This document shows positions 16,700 to 23,519 of a DNA stretch of 25,237 bases, one piece after another; position 1 is the first letter of the stretch; every line of letters begins with the position of its first letter. A program made the position numbers and the translations under genes. The notes beneath the pieces are model-generated. The model worked only from the letters and a program-made list of their open reading frames with translations. It was not told where the DNA came from and did not search any database. The DNA is from Oscillospiraceae bacterium. Lineage in GTDB: Bacteria; Bacillota_A; Clostridia; Oscillospirales; JAAYXM01. The stretch spans positions 1-25,237 of the forward strand of contig JAFXJK010000080.1 in assembly GCA_017532355.1 (NCBI GenBank), in the 5' to 3' direction.

Positions 16700-17311
16700 T
16701 TGAGTAATTTCGATTGCACGAGCGATGAAGAATTGATCTCCCGTATAAGAAACGGTGAGGACGGTGCTGAAGAGGCGCTGATTCTTCGATATATGTCGTA
16801 TGTCCGTAGCTTTTCAAGGTCCTACTTTTTAGCAGGTGGGGATTTTGAAGATATCATCCAGGAAGGTATGATAGGCGTTGTCAAAGCGATTTCGCAGTTT
16901 GACGCATCGCGCCACGCTTCATTCCGGACATTTGCGGCATCCTGCATAAAGAACAGGATTTATTCCGTAATCCGAAATTCCCAGAGGATGAAGAACTTAC
17001 CGCTCAATAACTACATTTCTCTCGAAACCTTGCTTCCGTCAGATGCGCAGATTTCGGCGGTCTCTCCAGACCCTGCCGAGGGCGTTATAAACAGGGAAGC
17101 GTATGACGAGCTTCGTGCACGCGTCAAGGAGCTTTTGTCAAAGTTTGAGAAAACGGTTTTTGATTTGTACCTTGAGGGTCTTTCGTATTCGGAGATTTCC
17201 GAAAGGGTGTCAAAACCCGAAAAATCAGTAGATAATGCAGTACAGCGTATCCGAAAAAAGCTTTCTGCTTTGTCTCAATCAAATCAGGCGACATCGGGAT
17301 TTCCCGTGTAG
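16700..17311 (+). CDS. sigH: RNA polymerase sigma factor SigH (Spo0H type)
   Basis: A 203-residue sigma-70 family factor closest to the stationary-phase and sporulation factor sigma-H. Region 2 contains DIIQEGMIGVVKAISQFD (51-68), which binds core polymerase and the -10 element. Region 4 (about 145-190) has a helix-turn-helix, LSYSEISERVSKPEKSVDNA. No anti-sigma gene is adjacent, which fits SigH and argues against an ECF factor. The likely start is TTG at 16700, with AAGGTGG 7 nt upstream; no better ATG exists near the conserved N-terminus (DEELISRIRNG). The rare start codon may keep its level low despite the consensus promoter. Only 16 nt separate its stop from the tRNA-like relic. Confidence 0.9.
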   Translation: MSNFDCTSDEELISRIRNGEDGAEEALILRYMSYVRSFSRSYFLAGGDFEDIIQEGMIGVVKAISQFDASRHASFRTFAASCIKNRIYSVIRNSQRMKNLPLNNYISLETLLPSDAQISAVSPDPAEGVINREAYDELRARVKELLSKFEKTVFDLYLEGLSYSEISERVSKPEKSVDNAVQRIRKKLSALSQSNQATSGFPV

Positions 17312-17327
17312 CAATATATTATCAAAT

Positions 17328-17391
17328 GCCCAAGTAGCTTAAATCATTCAGAGCGCAATATGAGGTGTCGGTGAAAGTCCGTCCTGGGGCA
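17328..17391 (+). pseudogene. tRNA-like relic lacking the anticodon arm
   Basis: The sequence folds like a tRNA with most of the anticodon arm removed. The acceptor GCCCAAG (17328-17334) pairs with CTGGGGC (17384-17390) in 6 of 7 positions, followed by A at the discriminator place. TA follows as at tRNA positions 8-9. The D stem GCTT (17337-17340) pairs with GAGC (17351-17354). The T stem GTCGG (17367-17371) pairs with CCGTC (17379-17383) around a 7-nt loop. Only 12 nt lie between the D and T stems where a tRNA has about 23. The 3' half resembles bacterial tRNA-Arg(CCU)-type sequences from memory. It cannot be a working tRNA. It may be a decayed gene or a structured leader of the next gene. 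Confidence 0.5.
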
Positions 17392-17419
17392 AGTCTTAAG
17401 TCAAAGAGAGGGTAACAAA

Positions 17420-17704
17420 ATGTACGAAGACAAGACATTAAAGTGCAAAGAATGCGGAGCAGAATTCGTATTCACAGCAGGCGAGCAGGAGTTCTATGCA
17501 GAGCGTGGCTTTATGAATGAGCCGCAGCGTTGCAAGGCTTGCCGCGACGCTCGTAAGGCTGCTAGCCGCGGTCCGAGAGAATACTTCACCGCTACATGCG
17601 CAGCTTGCGGCGGAGAGGCAAAGGTTCCGTTCGAGCCGAAGACTGACCGTCCTGTTTACTGCAGCGATTGCTTTGCAAAGATGCGCCAGGAAGACAATCA
17701 GTAA
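17420..17704 (+). CDS. Small double zinc-ribbon protein (zf-trcl type)
   Basis: A 94-residue protein with four CxxC knuckles: CKEC, CKAC, CAAC and CSDC. They form two zinc ribbons joined by a basic linker. The first half (KCKECGAEFVFTAGEQEFYA) matches the 'probable zinc-ribbon' family widespread in Clostridia. The second half (VPFEPKTDRPVYCSDCF) resembles a second ribbon often fused to it. It probably binds nucleic acid or a protein partner, but no function is established. GAGAGGG lies 7 nt before the ATG. No clear promoter is seen between it and sigH, so it may be co-transcribed through the tRNA-like element. A strong terminator follows. Confidence 0.8.
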   Translation: MYEDKTLKCKECGAEFVFTAGEQEFYAERGFMNEPQRCKACRDARKAASRGPREYFTATCAACGGEAKVPFEPKTDRPVYCSDCFAKMRQEDNQ

Positions 17705-17711
17705 TAATGTG

Positions 17712-17742
17712 AAAAAAGACCTTCATCCGAAGGTCTTTTTTT
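17712..17742 (+). terminator. Intrinsic terminator after the zinc-ribbon gene
   Basis: AAAAAAGACCTTC (17712-17724) pairs with GAAGGTCTTTTTT (17729-17741) over a 4-nt loop and runs into a T7 tract. Confidence 0.93.
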
Positions 17743-17743
17743 A

Positions 17744-17773
17744 TTGCCTTTTTATGTCGTTTCGTGGTACAAT
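17744..17773 (+). promoter_or_regulatory. Promoter of the radical SAM gene pair
   Basis: TTGCCT (17744-17749), 18-bp spacer, TACAAT (17768-17773) with TGG in front as an extended -10. It lies directly after the preceding terminator and 34 nt before the start codon. Confidence 0.65.
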
Positions 17774-17807
17774 AATGGTAACATTCATCGCTTGAGAGGA
17801 ATTATGT

Positions 17808-19643
17808 ATGAATAAGATTAACAAGAGAATACTTGCATCTGTTCAGAAGCCGGCGAGATACACCGGCGGAGAAAACAATGCAGTTGTGAAAAATAAAGAG
17901 AGTGTTGCTCTGCGCTTCGCGTTCTGTTTTCCGGATATTTACGAAATAGGTATGTCCCACCTCGGACTTCGCATACTCTACGGAGTAATGAATGAGCGTG
18001 AGGATATCTGGTGTGAGCGCGTTTTCGCACCGTGGACTGATATGGAAGAAGCTCTCCGCAAGAACGGTTCAAAGCTCTTTGCGCTTGAGAGCGGTGACCC
18101 TCTCTGCGACTTTGACATAGTCGGGTTTACTCTGCAGTACGAGATGTCTTATTCTGCAGTTCTCAATATGCTTGACCTGGGCGGAATTACCGTTCGCCGT
18201 GAGGAGCGCGGTGAGGATGAGCCTCTCGTCGTGGCAGGCGGTCCTTGCACCTACAACCCCGAGCCGCTTGCAGACTTTATAGATATTTTCAATATCGGCG
18301 AGGGTGAGGAGCAGATTTTAGAGCTTTGCGACCTTTATAAGAAGTGCAAGGCAGAGGGCAAGAGCAAAAAAGAGTTCCTCCGTGAGGCGGTAAATATAAA
18401 AGGCCTTTATATCCCGTCCTTGTATGATGTAGAATATAATGACGACGGCACGATTGCCTCCGTTACGGCAAAAGACGGCGCGCCGGATGTTGTCGTAAAG
18501 AGAATTATAGAAGATTTTGACAAGGTTTACGTTCCGAAGAAAGTCATCGTTCCATCGACCGAGATAGTTCACGACCGCGTGTCACTTGAGGTCTTCCGCG
18601 GCTGTATCCGCGGTTGCCGTTTCTGTCAGGCAGGCTATGCGTACCGCCCCGTTCGCGCGAAACACGCCGAAACGCTTATCGAACACGGCAAGGTTATGTG
18701 CGAGGAGTCAGGCTATGAGGAAATCTCGCTTGCATCGCTCTCAACGAGTGACTATAAAGAGCTTCCTGCTCTTGCTGACGGGCTTCTCGACTGGTGCGAA
18801 CCGAGAAATATAAGCCTCCAGCTTCCGTCGCTTCGTGCGGACAATTTCTCCGTCGAGCTTATGCAGAGGATTCAGAAGGTCCGCTCCGGCGGTCTTACCT
18901 TTGCACCGGAAGCGGGAAGTGCAAGGCTTCGTGATGCGATAAACAAGAACCTCACCGAAGAAGAGATAATGAACGCCTGCCGTATAGCGTTTGAAAACGG
19001 CAGAAGTACGGTAAAGCTCTACTTCATGATAGGTCTTCCGACCGAAACTGACGAAGATATAAAGGGAATCGCGTCTCTTGCGCAGAAGATTCTTTGGCTC
19101 TGGAAAACTCACGCGACAAATAAAAAACGCGGTGTAAAGATAACGGTCAGCGCGGCGTGCTTCGTCCCGAAGCCGCATACGCCCTTCCAGTGGGAAGCGC
19201 AGAACACGAGAGAAGAGTTTGCTCGCAAAGCAGCTCTCCTTCGCGAGGCGATTACCGCAAAGACAATCACATATAACTGGCACGAGCCTGACGTCAGCTT
19301 CCTTGAAGCGGCATTTGCAAGAGGCGACCGCCGTCTCGGTCGCGTCATTGAAACCGCATGGAAAAAAGGTGCTCGCCTTGACGGTTGGGCAGAGCATTTC
19401 TCGCTCGACTTGTGGCTTGATGCTTTCCGTGAATGCGGAATCGACCCTGCGTTCCATGCTACACGCGCTCGCGGTCACGACGAAATCCTCCCGTGGGACC
19501 ATATCTCAACGGGCGTGACAAAGAACTTCCTTGCGTGCGAGCGGGAAAAGGCATACCGCTCCGAAGCTTCTCCGAATTGCCGTGAGAAGTGTCTTGGATG
19601 CGGAGCGTCGAAGCTTCTTTGCGGAGGTAAGTGCGATGCGTAA
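17808..19643 (+). CDS. TIGR03960-family radical SAM protein
   Basis: A 611-residue radical SAM enzyme with an N-terminal B12-binding-like domain. The N-terminal part (about 30-200) carries typical family motifs such as RFAFCFPDIYEIGMSHLGL and VVAGGPCTYNPEP. The iron-sulfur motif CIRGCRFC (C266, C270, C273) is canonical. The C-terminus has a second cysteine cluster (CREKCLGCGASKLLCGGKC) that could hold another iron-sulfur cluster or zinc. The reaction is unknown. In many Firmicutes this family lies beside a TIGR03936 partner and upstream of rplU, as here. RNase G, often found in this neighbourhood, is absent. AGAGGA lies 7 nt before the chosen ATG; another ATG at 17804 is out of frame. Confidence 0.88.
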   Translation: MNKINKRILASVQKPARYTGGENNAVVKNKESVALRFAFCFPDIYEIGMSHLGLRILYGVMNEREDIWCERVFAPWTDMEEALRKNGSKLFALESGDPLCDFDIVGFTLQYEMSYSAVLNMLDLGGITVRREERGEDEPLVVAGGPCTYNPEPLADFIDIFNIGEGEEQILELCDLYKKCKAEGKSKKEFLREAVNIKGLYIPSLYDVEYNDDGTIASVTAKDGAPDVVVKRIIEDFDKVYVPKKVIVPSTEIVHDRVSLEVFRGCIRGCRFCQAGYAYRPVRAKHAETLIEHGKVMCEESGYEEISLASLSTSDYKELPALADGLLDWCEPRNISLQLPSLRADNFSVELMQRIQKVRSGGLTFAPEAGSARLRDAINKNLTEEEIMNACRIAFENGRSTVKLYFMIGLPTETDEDIKGIASLAQKILWLWKTHATNKKRGVKITVSAACFVPKPHTPFQWEAQNTREEFARKAALLREAITAKTITYNWHEPDVSFLEAAFARGDRRLGRVIETAWKKGARLDGWAEHFSLDLWLDAFRECGIDPAFHATRARGHDEILPWDHISTGVTKNFLACEREKAYRSEASPNCREKCLGCGASKLLCGGKCDA

Positions 19644-20295
19644 GATAAGATTAATGTATAAAAAGCTCGGACGTGCAGTCTATATCTTTCATCTTGACAT
19701 TATGCGCACATTCCAGCGCTCATTAAAGCGCGCAGGTGTGGACGTCAAGCATACAGAGGGCTTTAATCCACACCCGTATATCTCAATCGCGCTTCCGCTT
19801 TCTCTCGGATATATGGGCGAGTGCGAATTTCTTGATATGGTAGTGCTTGACGATATGCCGTGCGAGGAAATTGTCTCACGCCTCAACTCGGCGCTTCCTG
19901 AGGGAATAGAGGCTCTTGTAGCCTACGAGGGCGGTAGCCCCGTACGCGAAATCGCGTATTCTGAGTACGAAATCTCGCTTGAGTACGATAACGGCATCAC
20001 GGACGACGGAGTGAAAAAGCTTTCAGAGCTTTTCTATAAAGATGAAATTATAGTAGTAAAGAAAAGTAAGCGCGGAGAGACGGAAACAAACATCGCTCCG
20101 ATGATAAGAAAGACGAAGATTTCAGGTGAAGGGGATAAGGCGGTACTCTCCGCTATCCTCGCCGCAGGAAATACGTCTTTAAACCCCGAATACCTCATAC
20201 GCGCCATCGAGAAATATCTCCCCGAGCTTACCCCCGACTTTGCCGAGTTTACGAGAAAGAACGTTCTGACGGAAAAACTCGCGGTATTCCGATAA
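19636..20295 (+). CDS. TIGR03936-family radical SAM-associated protein (DUF2344)
   Basis: A 219-residue partner of the preceding radical SAM protein, function unknown. It begins MRKIRLMYKKLGRAVYIFHL and contains the family block GFNPHPYISIALPLSLGY. Its start overlaps the upstream gene by 8 nt, with GGAGG (19623-19627) 8 nt before the ATG. The open frame extends further upstream, but that extension lies inside the cysteine-rich end of the previous gene and has no matching start site. In some bacteria the two families are fused, which supports a joint role. It contains no cysteine cluster of its own. Confidence 0.85.
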   Translation: MRKIRLMYKKLGRAVYIFHLDIMRTFQRSLKRAGVDVKHTEGFNPHPYISIALPLSLGYMGECEFLDMVVLDDMPCEEIVSRLNSALPEGIEALVAYEGGSPVREIAYSEYEISLEYDNGITDDGVKKLSELFYKDEIIVVKKSKRGETETNIAPMIRKTKISGEGDKAVLSAILAAGNTSLNPEYLIRAIEKYLPELTPDFAEFTRKNVLTEKLAVFR

Positions 20296-20310
20296 TTTTC
20301 AAAGAAAAAC

Positions 20311-20339
20311 TTGACAACGTATATTTTAAGTGATATAAT
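20311..20339 (+). promoter_or_regulatory. Promoter of the rplU-prp-rpmA operon
   Basis: TTGACA (20311-20316), 17-bp spacer, TATAAT (20334-20339), preceded by TGA. Perfect consensus with an extended -10, as expected for a highly expressed ribosomal operon. Confidence 0.95.
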
Positions 20340-20342
20340 AGC

Positions 20343-20419
20343 AAAGCCGCATTGAGTGGGTTTATAAATTGCGCAAGCGATACCTACAAGAGCGAGACTC
20401 TAAAAAATGAGAGAGAGGT
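20343..20419 (+). promoter_or_regulatory. Ribosomal protein L21 leader
   Basis: A structured 5' leader between the promoter and rplU, in the position of the known Firmicutes L21 leader family. ATTGC (20368-20372) and GCGAT (20377-20381) form a hairpin capped by a GCAA tetraloop. It is nested inside GTGGGT (20356-20361) paired with ACCTAC (20382-20387). In the family this leader is thought to bind L21 and lower its own translation. Assignment is from position and the GTGGGTTTA motif; I could not run a covariance model. Confidence 0.7.
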
Positions 20420-20427
20420 GCAACAAC

Positions 20428-20736
20428 ATGCAGGCAATTTTCGTTACAGGCGGAAAGCAGTACAAGGTTTCTGAGGGCGATGTCATCTTCGTTGAGAAGC
20501 TCGATTTTGAGGGCGAAACAGTAGAGTTTGACAATGTTCTTATGACAATCGACGGCGACGCTGTCAACGTAGGTACACCTAACGTTGCAGGTGCTAAGGT
20601 TACTGCAAAGCTTATCAAGAACGGCAAGTCAAAGAAGATCATGGTCTTCAAGTTCAAGGCGAAGAAGAACTACCGTCGTCGCCAGGGCCATCGTCAGCCG
20701 TACACTAAGCTTTCTATCGAAAAGATCAGCGTCTAA
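20428..20736 (+). CDS. rplU: 50S ribosomal protein L21
   Basis: A 102-residue L21, the normal bacterial length. It begins [18 protein letters not shown] and ends with the RNA-binding basic segment [20 protein letters not shown]. The start at 20428 is chosen because GAGAGGTG lies 8 nt upstream and it matches the family's MxAI(F/V) start; an ATG 21 nt earlier would cover the ribosome binding site. Confidence 0.97.
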   Translation: MQAIFVTGGKQYKVSEGDVIFVEKLDFEGETVEFDNVLMTIDGDAVNVGTPNVAGAKVTAKLIKNGKSKKIMVFKFKAKKNYRRRQGHRQPYTKLSIEKISV

Positions 20737-20739
20737 TTT

Positions 20740-21066
20740 ATGATTACGGTTAAGCTTTTAAAAAAAGGCGAAATTATCACAGGGTTTGACGTATCGGGAC
20801 ATTCCGGTTATGCGGAAGAGGGCAGTGATATAATCTGCGCCGCAGTCTCGAGTGCCGTAGGTCTTGCCGAAACGGTTATCAACGATTCGATAAAGGCAGA
20901 GGCGGAGGTAACTGTAGAACCCGAAGATGCAAGAGTTGCGCTCCTTGTTTTGGGGAAGCGTGATGAATGCGTTCCGGTGCTCTCCGGTTTTGAGCGTCAT
21001 GTGACGGCTCTTGCGGAGGAGTATCCGAAGTACATTAAAGTTTTGGAGGTGCAGTTAAATGCTTAA
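20740..21066 (+). CDS. prp: Ribosomal-processing cysteine protease Prp
   Basis: A 108-residue cysteine protease (YsxB family) that removes the N-terminal extension of L27 during 50S assembly in Firmicutes. The catalytic pair is visible as H21 in SGHSGYA and C33 in SDIICAAVS, the standard spacing. Its substrate is encoded next (rpmA). It starts only 3 nt after the rplU stop with no obvious ribosome binding site, so translation is probably coupled to rplU and may keep protease levels below those of L21. It overlaps rpmA by 8 nt. Confidence 0.92.
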   Translation: MITVKLLKKGEIITGFDVSGHSGYAEEGSDIICAAVSSAVGLAETVINDSIKAEAEVTVEPEDARVALLVLGKRDECVPVLSGFERHVTALAEEYPKYIKVLEVQLNA

Positions 21067-21343
21067 GATCAGTATTCAGTTTTTTGCACATAAAAAGGGC
21101 GTAGGCTCCACAAAGAACGGCCGTGACTCTGAGTCAAAGCGTCTTGGTGTTAAGCGTGCGGACGGTCAGTTCGTTCTCGCAGGTAACATCCTCGTCCGTC
21201 AGCGTGGAACAAAGATCCATCCGGGTACAAACGTAAAGCGTGGCTCTGATGACACATTGTTTGCAACTGCAGACGGTGTAGTACGTTTCGAGCGCCTTGG
21301 TAAGGATAACAAGAAAGTTTCCATTTATCCGGTTGCTCAGTAA
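21059..21343 (+). CDS. rpmA: 50S ribosomal protein L27, with Prp-cleavable leader
   Basis: A 94-residue L27 whose N-terminus reads [20 protein letters not shown]. The extension up to QFF, followed by A, matches the Firmicutes Prp cleavage site. Cleavage after F9 exposes the residues that reach into the peptidyl transferase centre. GGAGGT lies 8 nt before the ATG. A terminator follows. Confidence 0.97.
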   Translation: MLKISIQFFAHKKGVGSTKNGRDSESKRLGVKRADGQFVLAGNILVRQRGTKIHPGTNVKRGSDDTLFATADGVVRFERLGKDNKKVSIYPVAQ

Positions 21344-21355
21344 AAAACAAAGTTG

Positions 21356-21392
21356 TACGGGCAGGTTGTTTTGCGACCTGCCCGTATTATTT
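21356..21392 (+). terminator. Intrinsic terminator after rpmA
   Basis: TACGGGCAGGT (21356-21366) pairs perfectly with ACCTGCCCGTA (21376-21386), followed by TTATTT. The 11-bp GC-rich stem is strong although the T tract is interrupted. Confidence 0.85.
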
Positions 21393-21427
21393 AATTTTGA
21401 AAATTACGTATATTTACATATATTATA

Positions 21428-21433
21428 TATAAT
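21428..21433 (+). promoter_or_regulatory. Possible -10 element of obgE
   Basis: TATAAT sits 22 nt before the obgE start. The candidate -35 at 21404-21409 (TTACGT, 18-bp spacing) is a poor match, and the surrounding region is very AT-rich. A promoter here is expected because a terminator precedes it. Confidence 0.45.
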
Positions 21434-21455
21434 ACCTAAGTAGAGGTGAAAGACG

Positions 21456-22727
21456 ATGTTCGTTGATGTAGCAAGTGCAAAATTTATAGCAGGTCGCGGT
21501 GGCGACGGTGCAGTTGCGTTCCATAGAGAAAAGTATATCGCGGCAGGCGGTCCTGACGGCGGCGACGGCGGCGACGGCGGAAACGTTGTTCTCAAGGTTG
21601 ATGACAATATGTCAACGCTCGTTGAGTTTCAGTATAAGAAAAAGTATAAGGCTGAAAACGGCTTCAACGGAAGCGGAAAGCGTTGCTCGGGAAAGCGCGG
21701 TAAGGATATAATCGTAAGAGTTCCGAGAGGAACGCTTGTTTATGATGTAGCAAGCGGCGCTCTGGTCAAGGATATGTCGGACGATGAACCGTTTATCATA
21801 TGTAAAGGCGGACGTGGCGGCTGGGGCAACCAGCACTTTGCGACACCGACTCGCCAGGCTCCGCGTTTTGCGCGCCCGGGTCTTGACGGAGAAGAGCTTG
21901 AGGTGCGCCTTGAGCTTAAGCTTCTTGCAGACGTCGGGCTTGCAGGATTTCCGAATGTCGGAAAGTCAACTCTCCTTTCTGTTGTGAGTGCGGCACGCCC
22001 GAAGATAGCAAACTACCATTTCACCACCATCGTTCCGAATCTCGGCGTGGTGCGAGTTGATGAAAACTTCTCGTATGTTATGGCAGACATCCCGGGTATT
22101 ATCGAGGGTGCGAGTGAGGGCGCAGGTCTTGGCCACCGCTTCCTTCGCCACATCGACAGATGCCGCCTTATAGTTCATATTGTTGATGTTTCCGGCAGCG
22201 AGGGCAGAGACCCGATAGCTGACTTTGAAGCAATAAACGAAGAGCTTGCACGTTATAACCCTGAGCTTGCGCGCCGTCCGCAGATTGTTGCGGCGAACAA
22301 GAGTGACCTTATCTACGACAGGGAAGTGGCGGACAAGTTCAAGGCCTATATCAGAAATCTCGGCTTTGAATACTTTGAGATGTCAGCGGCGACAAACGTT
22401 GGTGTCTCAGACCTTATGAGAAAGGTCGCAGAGGTTCTCTCAAAGCTTCCGCCGATTGAAACATACACTCCGACCTTCGTTCGCGAGGAAGAGGACTTTT
22501 CGAATCACGAGTTTACAATCAGCCGCCTTGACGGTGATGTCTATATGGTTGAGGGTAACTGGATAAAGCGTGCGATGGGCTCGGTAAACTTTGAGGATTA
22601 TGAATCACGCATATACTTTGAGCGTCTCCTTCGCAAGTACGGCGTGTACGATGCTCTTGAGCAGAGGGGCGCAAAAGAGGGCGACACGATAATAATCTAC
22701 ACGATGGAATTTGAGTATATTAAATAA
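21456..22727 (+). CDS. obgE: GTPase ObgE (Obg/CgtA)
   Basis: A 423-residue essential GTPase of 50S assembly and stress signalling. The glycine-rich Obg fold (about 1-158) includes GGPDGGDGGDGG near the start. The G domain has G1 GFPNVGKS (164-171), switch region YHFTTIVPNLG, G3 DIPGIIEGA and G4 NKSD. A C-terminal OCT domain (about 340-420) is present, as in Gram-positive Obg proteins. AGAGGTGA lies about 7 nt before the ATG. Placement directly after the L27 operon is conserved in Firmicutes. Confidence 0.97.
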   Translation: MFVDVASAKFIAGRGGDGAVAFHREKYIAAGGPDGGDGGDGGNVVLKVDDNMSTLVEFQYKKKYKAENGFNGSGKRCSGKRGKDIIVRVPRGTLVYDVASGALVKDMSDDEPFIICKGGRGGWGNQHFATPTRQAPRFARPGLDGEELEVRLELKLLADVGLAGFPNVGKSTLLSVVSAARPKIANYHFTTIVPNLGVVRVDENFSYVMADIPGIIEGASEGAGLGHRFLRHIDRCRLIVHIVDVSGSEGRDPIADFEAINEELARYNPELARRPQIVAANKSDLIYDREVADKFKAYIRNLGFEYFEMSAATNVGVSDLMRKVAEVLSKLPPIETYTPTFVREEEDFSNHEFTISRLDGDVYMVEGNWIKRAMGSVNFEDYESRIYFERLLRKYGVYDALEQRGAKEGDTIIIYTMEFEYIK

Positions 22728-22734
22728 TTTGAAA

Positions 22735-22764
22735 AACCGCCGAAAACTGAGCTTTTCGGCGGTT
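22735..22764 (+). terminator. Likely terminator after obgE
   Basis: AACCGCCGAAAA (22735-22746) pairs perfectly with TTTTCGGCGGTT (22753-22764) around a 6-nt loop. The following sequence (GAAAATTTTT) is only partly T-rich, so efficiency may be moderate. Confidence 0.75.
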
Positions 22765-22795
22765 GAAAATTTTTGAAAAAATTGCAAAAAAATGC

Positions 22796-22829
22796 TTGAC
22801 ATTGACAGTTCTATAATGTAAAATATAAG
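22796..22829 (+). promoter_or_regulatory. S10 operon promoter, two overlapping -35 elements
   Basis: TTGACA occurs twice back to back (22796-22801 and 22802-22807). The first pairs with TAAAAT (22819-22824) at a 17-bp spacing. The second pairs with TATAAG (22824-22829) at 16 bp. Both would start transcription near 22832-22836. Confidence 0.8.
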
Positions 22830-22831
22830 AG

Positions 22832-23080
22832 CGTCTGTATGGGCGCACTATGCGATGAAACAGGAGATTGCTGCCTGAAGGCAGGTAACTTCTGTGGAGT
22901 ATGTCCGACAATCGGGCGGCAGGAAGAACTGTGCAAAGGCTTGTGCTATGCGCAAAAGCGACTGCCGGAATTGGTGAAAACCCCTGTTACCAATCCGGTT
23001 TTTATAATGTCCGCAGATGAAACACGCGGATGAGTTGTGCAGGAATTCCGCCGCACGCAGAAAACTACGTGCGTTTAAGG
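22832..23080 (+). promoter_or_regulatory. Long structured 5' leader of the S10 operon
   Basis: About 260 nt between the promoter and rpsJ with no credible gene. It holds a CTGCC-TGAA-GGCAG hairpin (22871-22884), a second GGCAG (22918-22922), a second CTGCC (22962-22966), an attenuator-like stem (22965-23003) and a hairpin CGCACG/CGTGCG (23052-23073) close to the ribosome binding site. The repeated complementary pentamers allow alternative folds. The likely purpose is feedback control by a ribosomal protein, which is inference. It does not resemble the gamma-proteobacterial S10 leader as I know it. Confidence 0.6.
22965..23003 (+). terminator. Candidate transcription attenuator in the S10 leader
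   Basis: CCGG-A-ATTGGT (22965-22975, one bulged A) pairs with ACCAATCCGG (22989-22998) and is directly followed by TTTTT (22999-23003). The base of the stem overlaps CTGCCG (22962-22967), which can instead pair with CGGCAG at 22917-22922, giving a possible antiterminator. Confidence 0.6.
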
Positions 23081-23091
23081 AGGAAAAAACA

Positions 23092-23409
23092 ATGGCAACA
23101 ATTAGCAAGGAAATGATTCGTGTCCGCCTCAAGGCTTATGACCATCAGCTCATCGACCAGGCGGCAGAGCGTATCGTTGAAACAGCAAAGCGCAGCGGCG
23201 CTAAGGTTTCAGGTCCGATTCCGCTCCCGACTTCAAAGGAAGTCATCACTATTCTTCGCGCGGTGCACAAATATAAGGACAGCCGTGAGCAGTTCGAGCG
23301 CCGCACACACAAGCGTTTGATTGACATTCTCAAGCCGTCTAACGAAGCTGTCAAGGCTCTTATGTCTCTCGACCTTCCGGCCGGCGTTGAAATCGAAATC
23401 AAGCTTTAA
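23092..23409 (+). CDS. rpsJ: 30S ribosomal protein S10
   Basis: A 105-residue S10, normal length. It begins [20 protein letters not shown] and contains [12 protein letters not shown] and the C-terminal [18 protein letters not shown] lies 8 nt before the ATG at 23092. The open frame continues upstream into the leader RNA, but no start there is supported. First gene of the S10 operon. It also works as NusE in antitermination complexes. Confidence 0.98.
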   Translation: MATISKEMIRVRLKAYDHQLIDQAAERIVETAKRSGAKVSGPIPLPTSKEVITILRAVHKYKDSREQFERRTHKRLIDILKPSNEAVKALMSLDLPAGVEIEIKL

Positions 23410-23426
23410 AAAAGAAATGTACCATA

Positions 23427-23502
23427 GCTCTTGAATGTGCGGCGGACGGGGCGCAGGCAGAGTAAAGAGCGGGTCATGTTGGCGAAGAGCCAACCAATAA
23501 CC
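23427..23502 (+). promoter_or_regulatory. Structured rpsJ-rplC intercistronic region
   Basis: The 110-nt gap contains GTTGGC (23478-23483) paired with GCCAAC (23489-23494), extended by GGT/ACC (23472-23474 with 23500-23502). GCTCTT (23427-23432) can pair with AAGAGC (23465-23470). The structure sits just before the rplC ribosome binding site. No promoter is seen. Confidence 0.45.
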
Positions 23503-23519
23503 TTAAAGGAGGAAAATAT

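Noticed and set aside
17355..17383. Cobalamin-type riboswitch suggested by GGTGAAAGTCC
   Set aside because: Only this short box resembles the class. The conserved B12-box and core helices are missing, and the whole region is better explained by the tRNA-like fold.
18741..19502. Antisense open frame of 253 codons within the radical SAM gene
   Set aside because: Opposite a conserved gene, no family resemblance and no start site.
23017..23091. N-terminal extension of S10
   Set aside because: The extra 25 residues would be unprecedented for S10, and the strong AAGGAGG lies just before the ATG at 23092.
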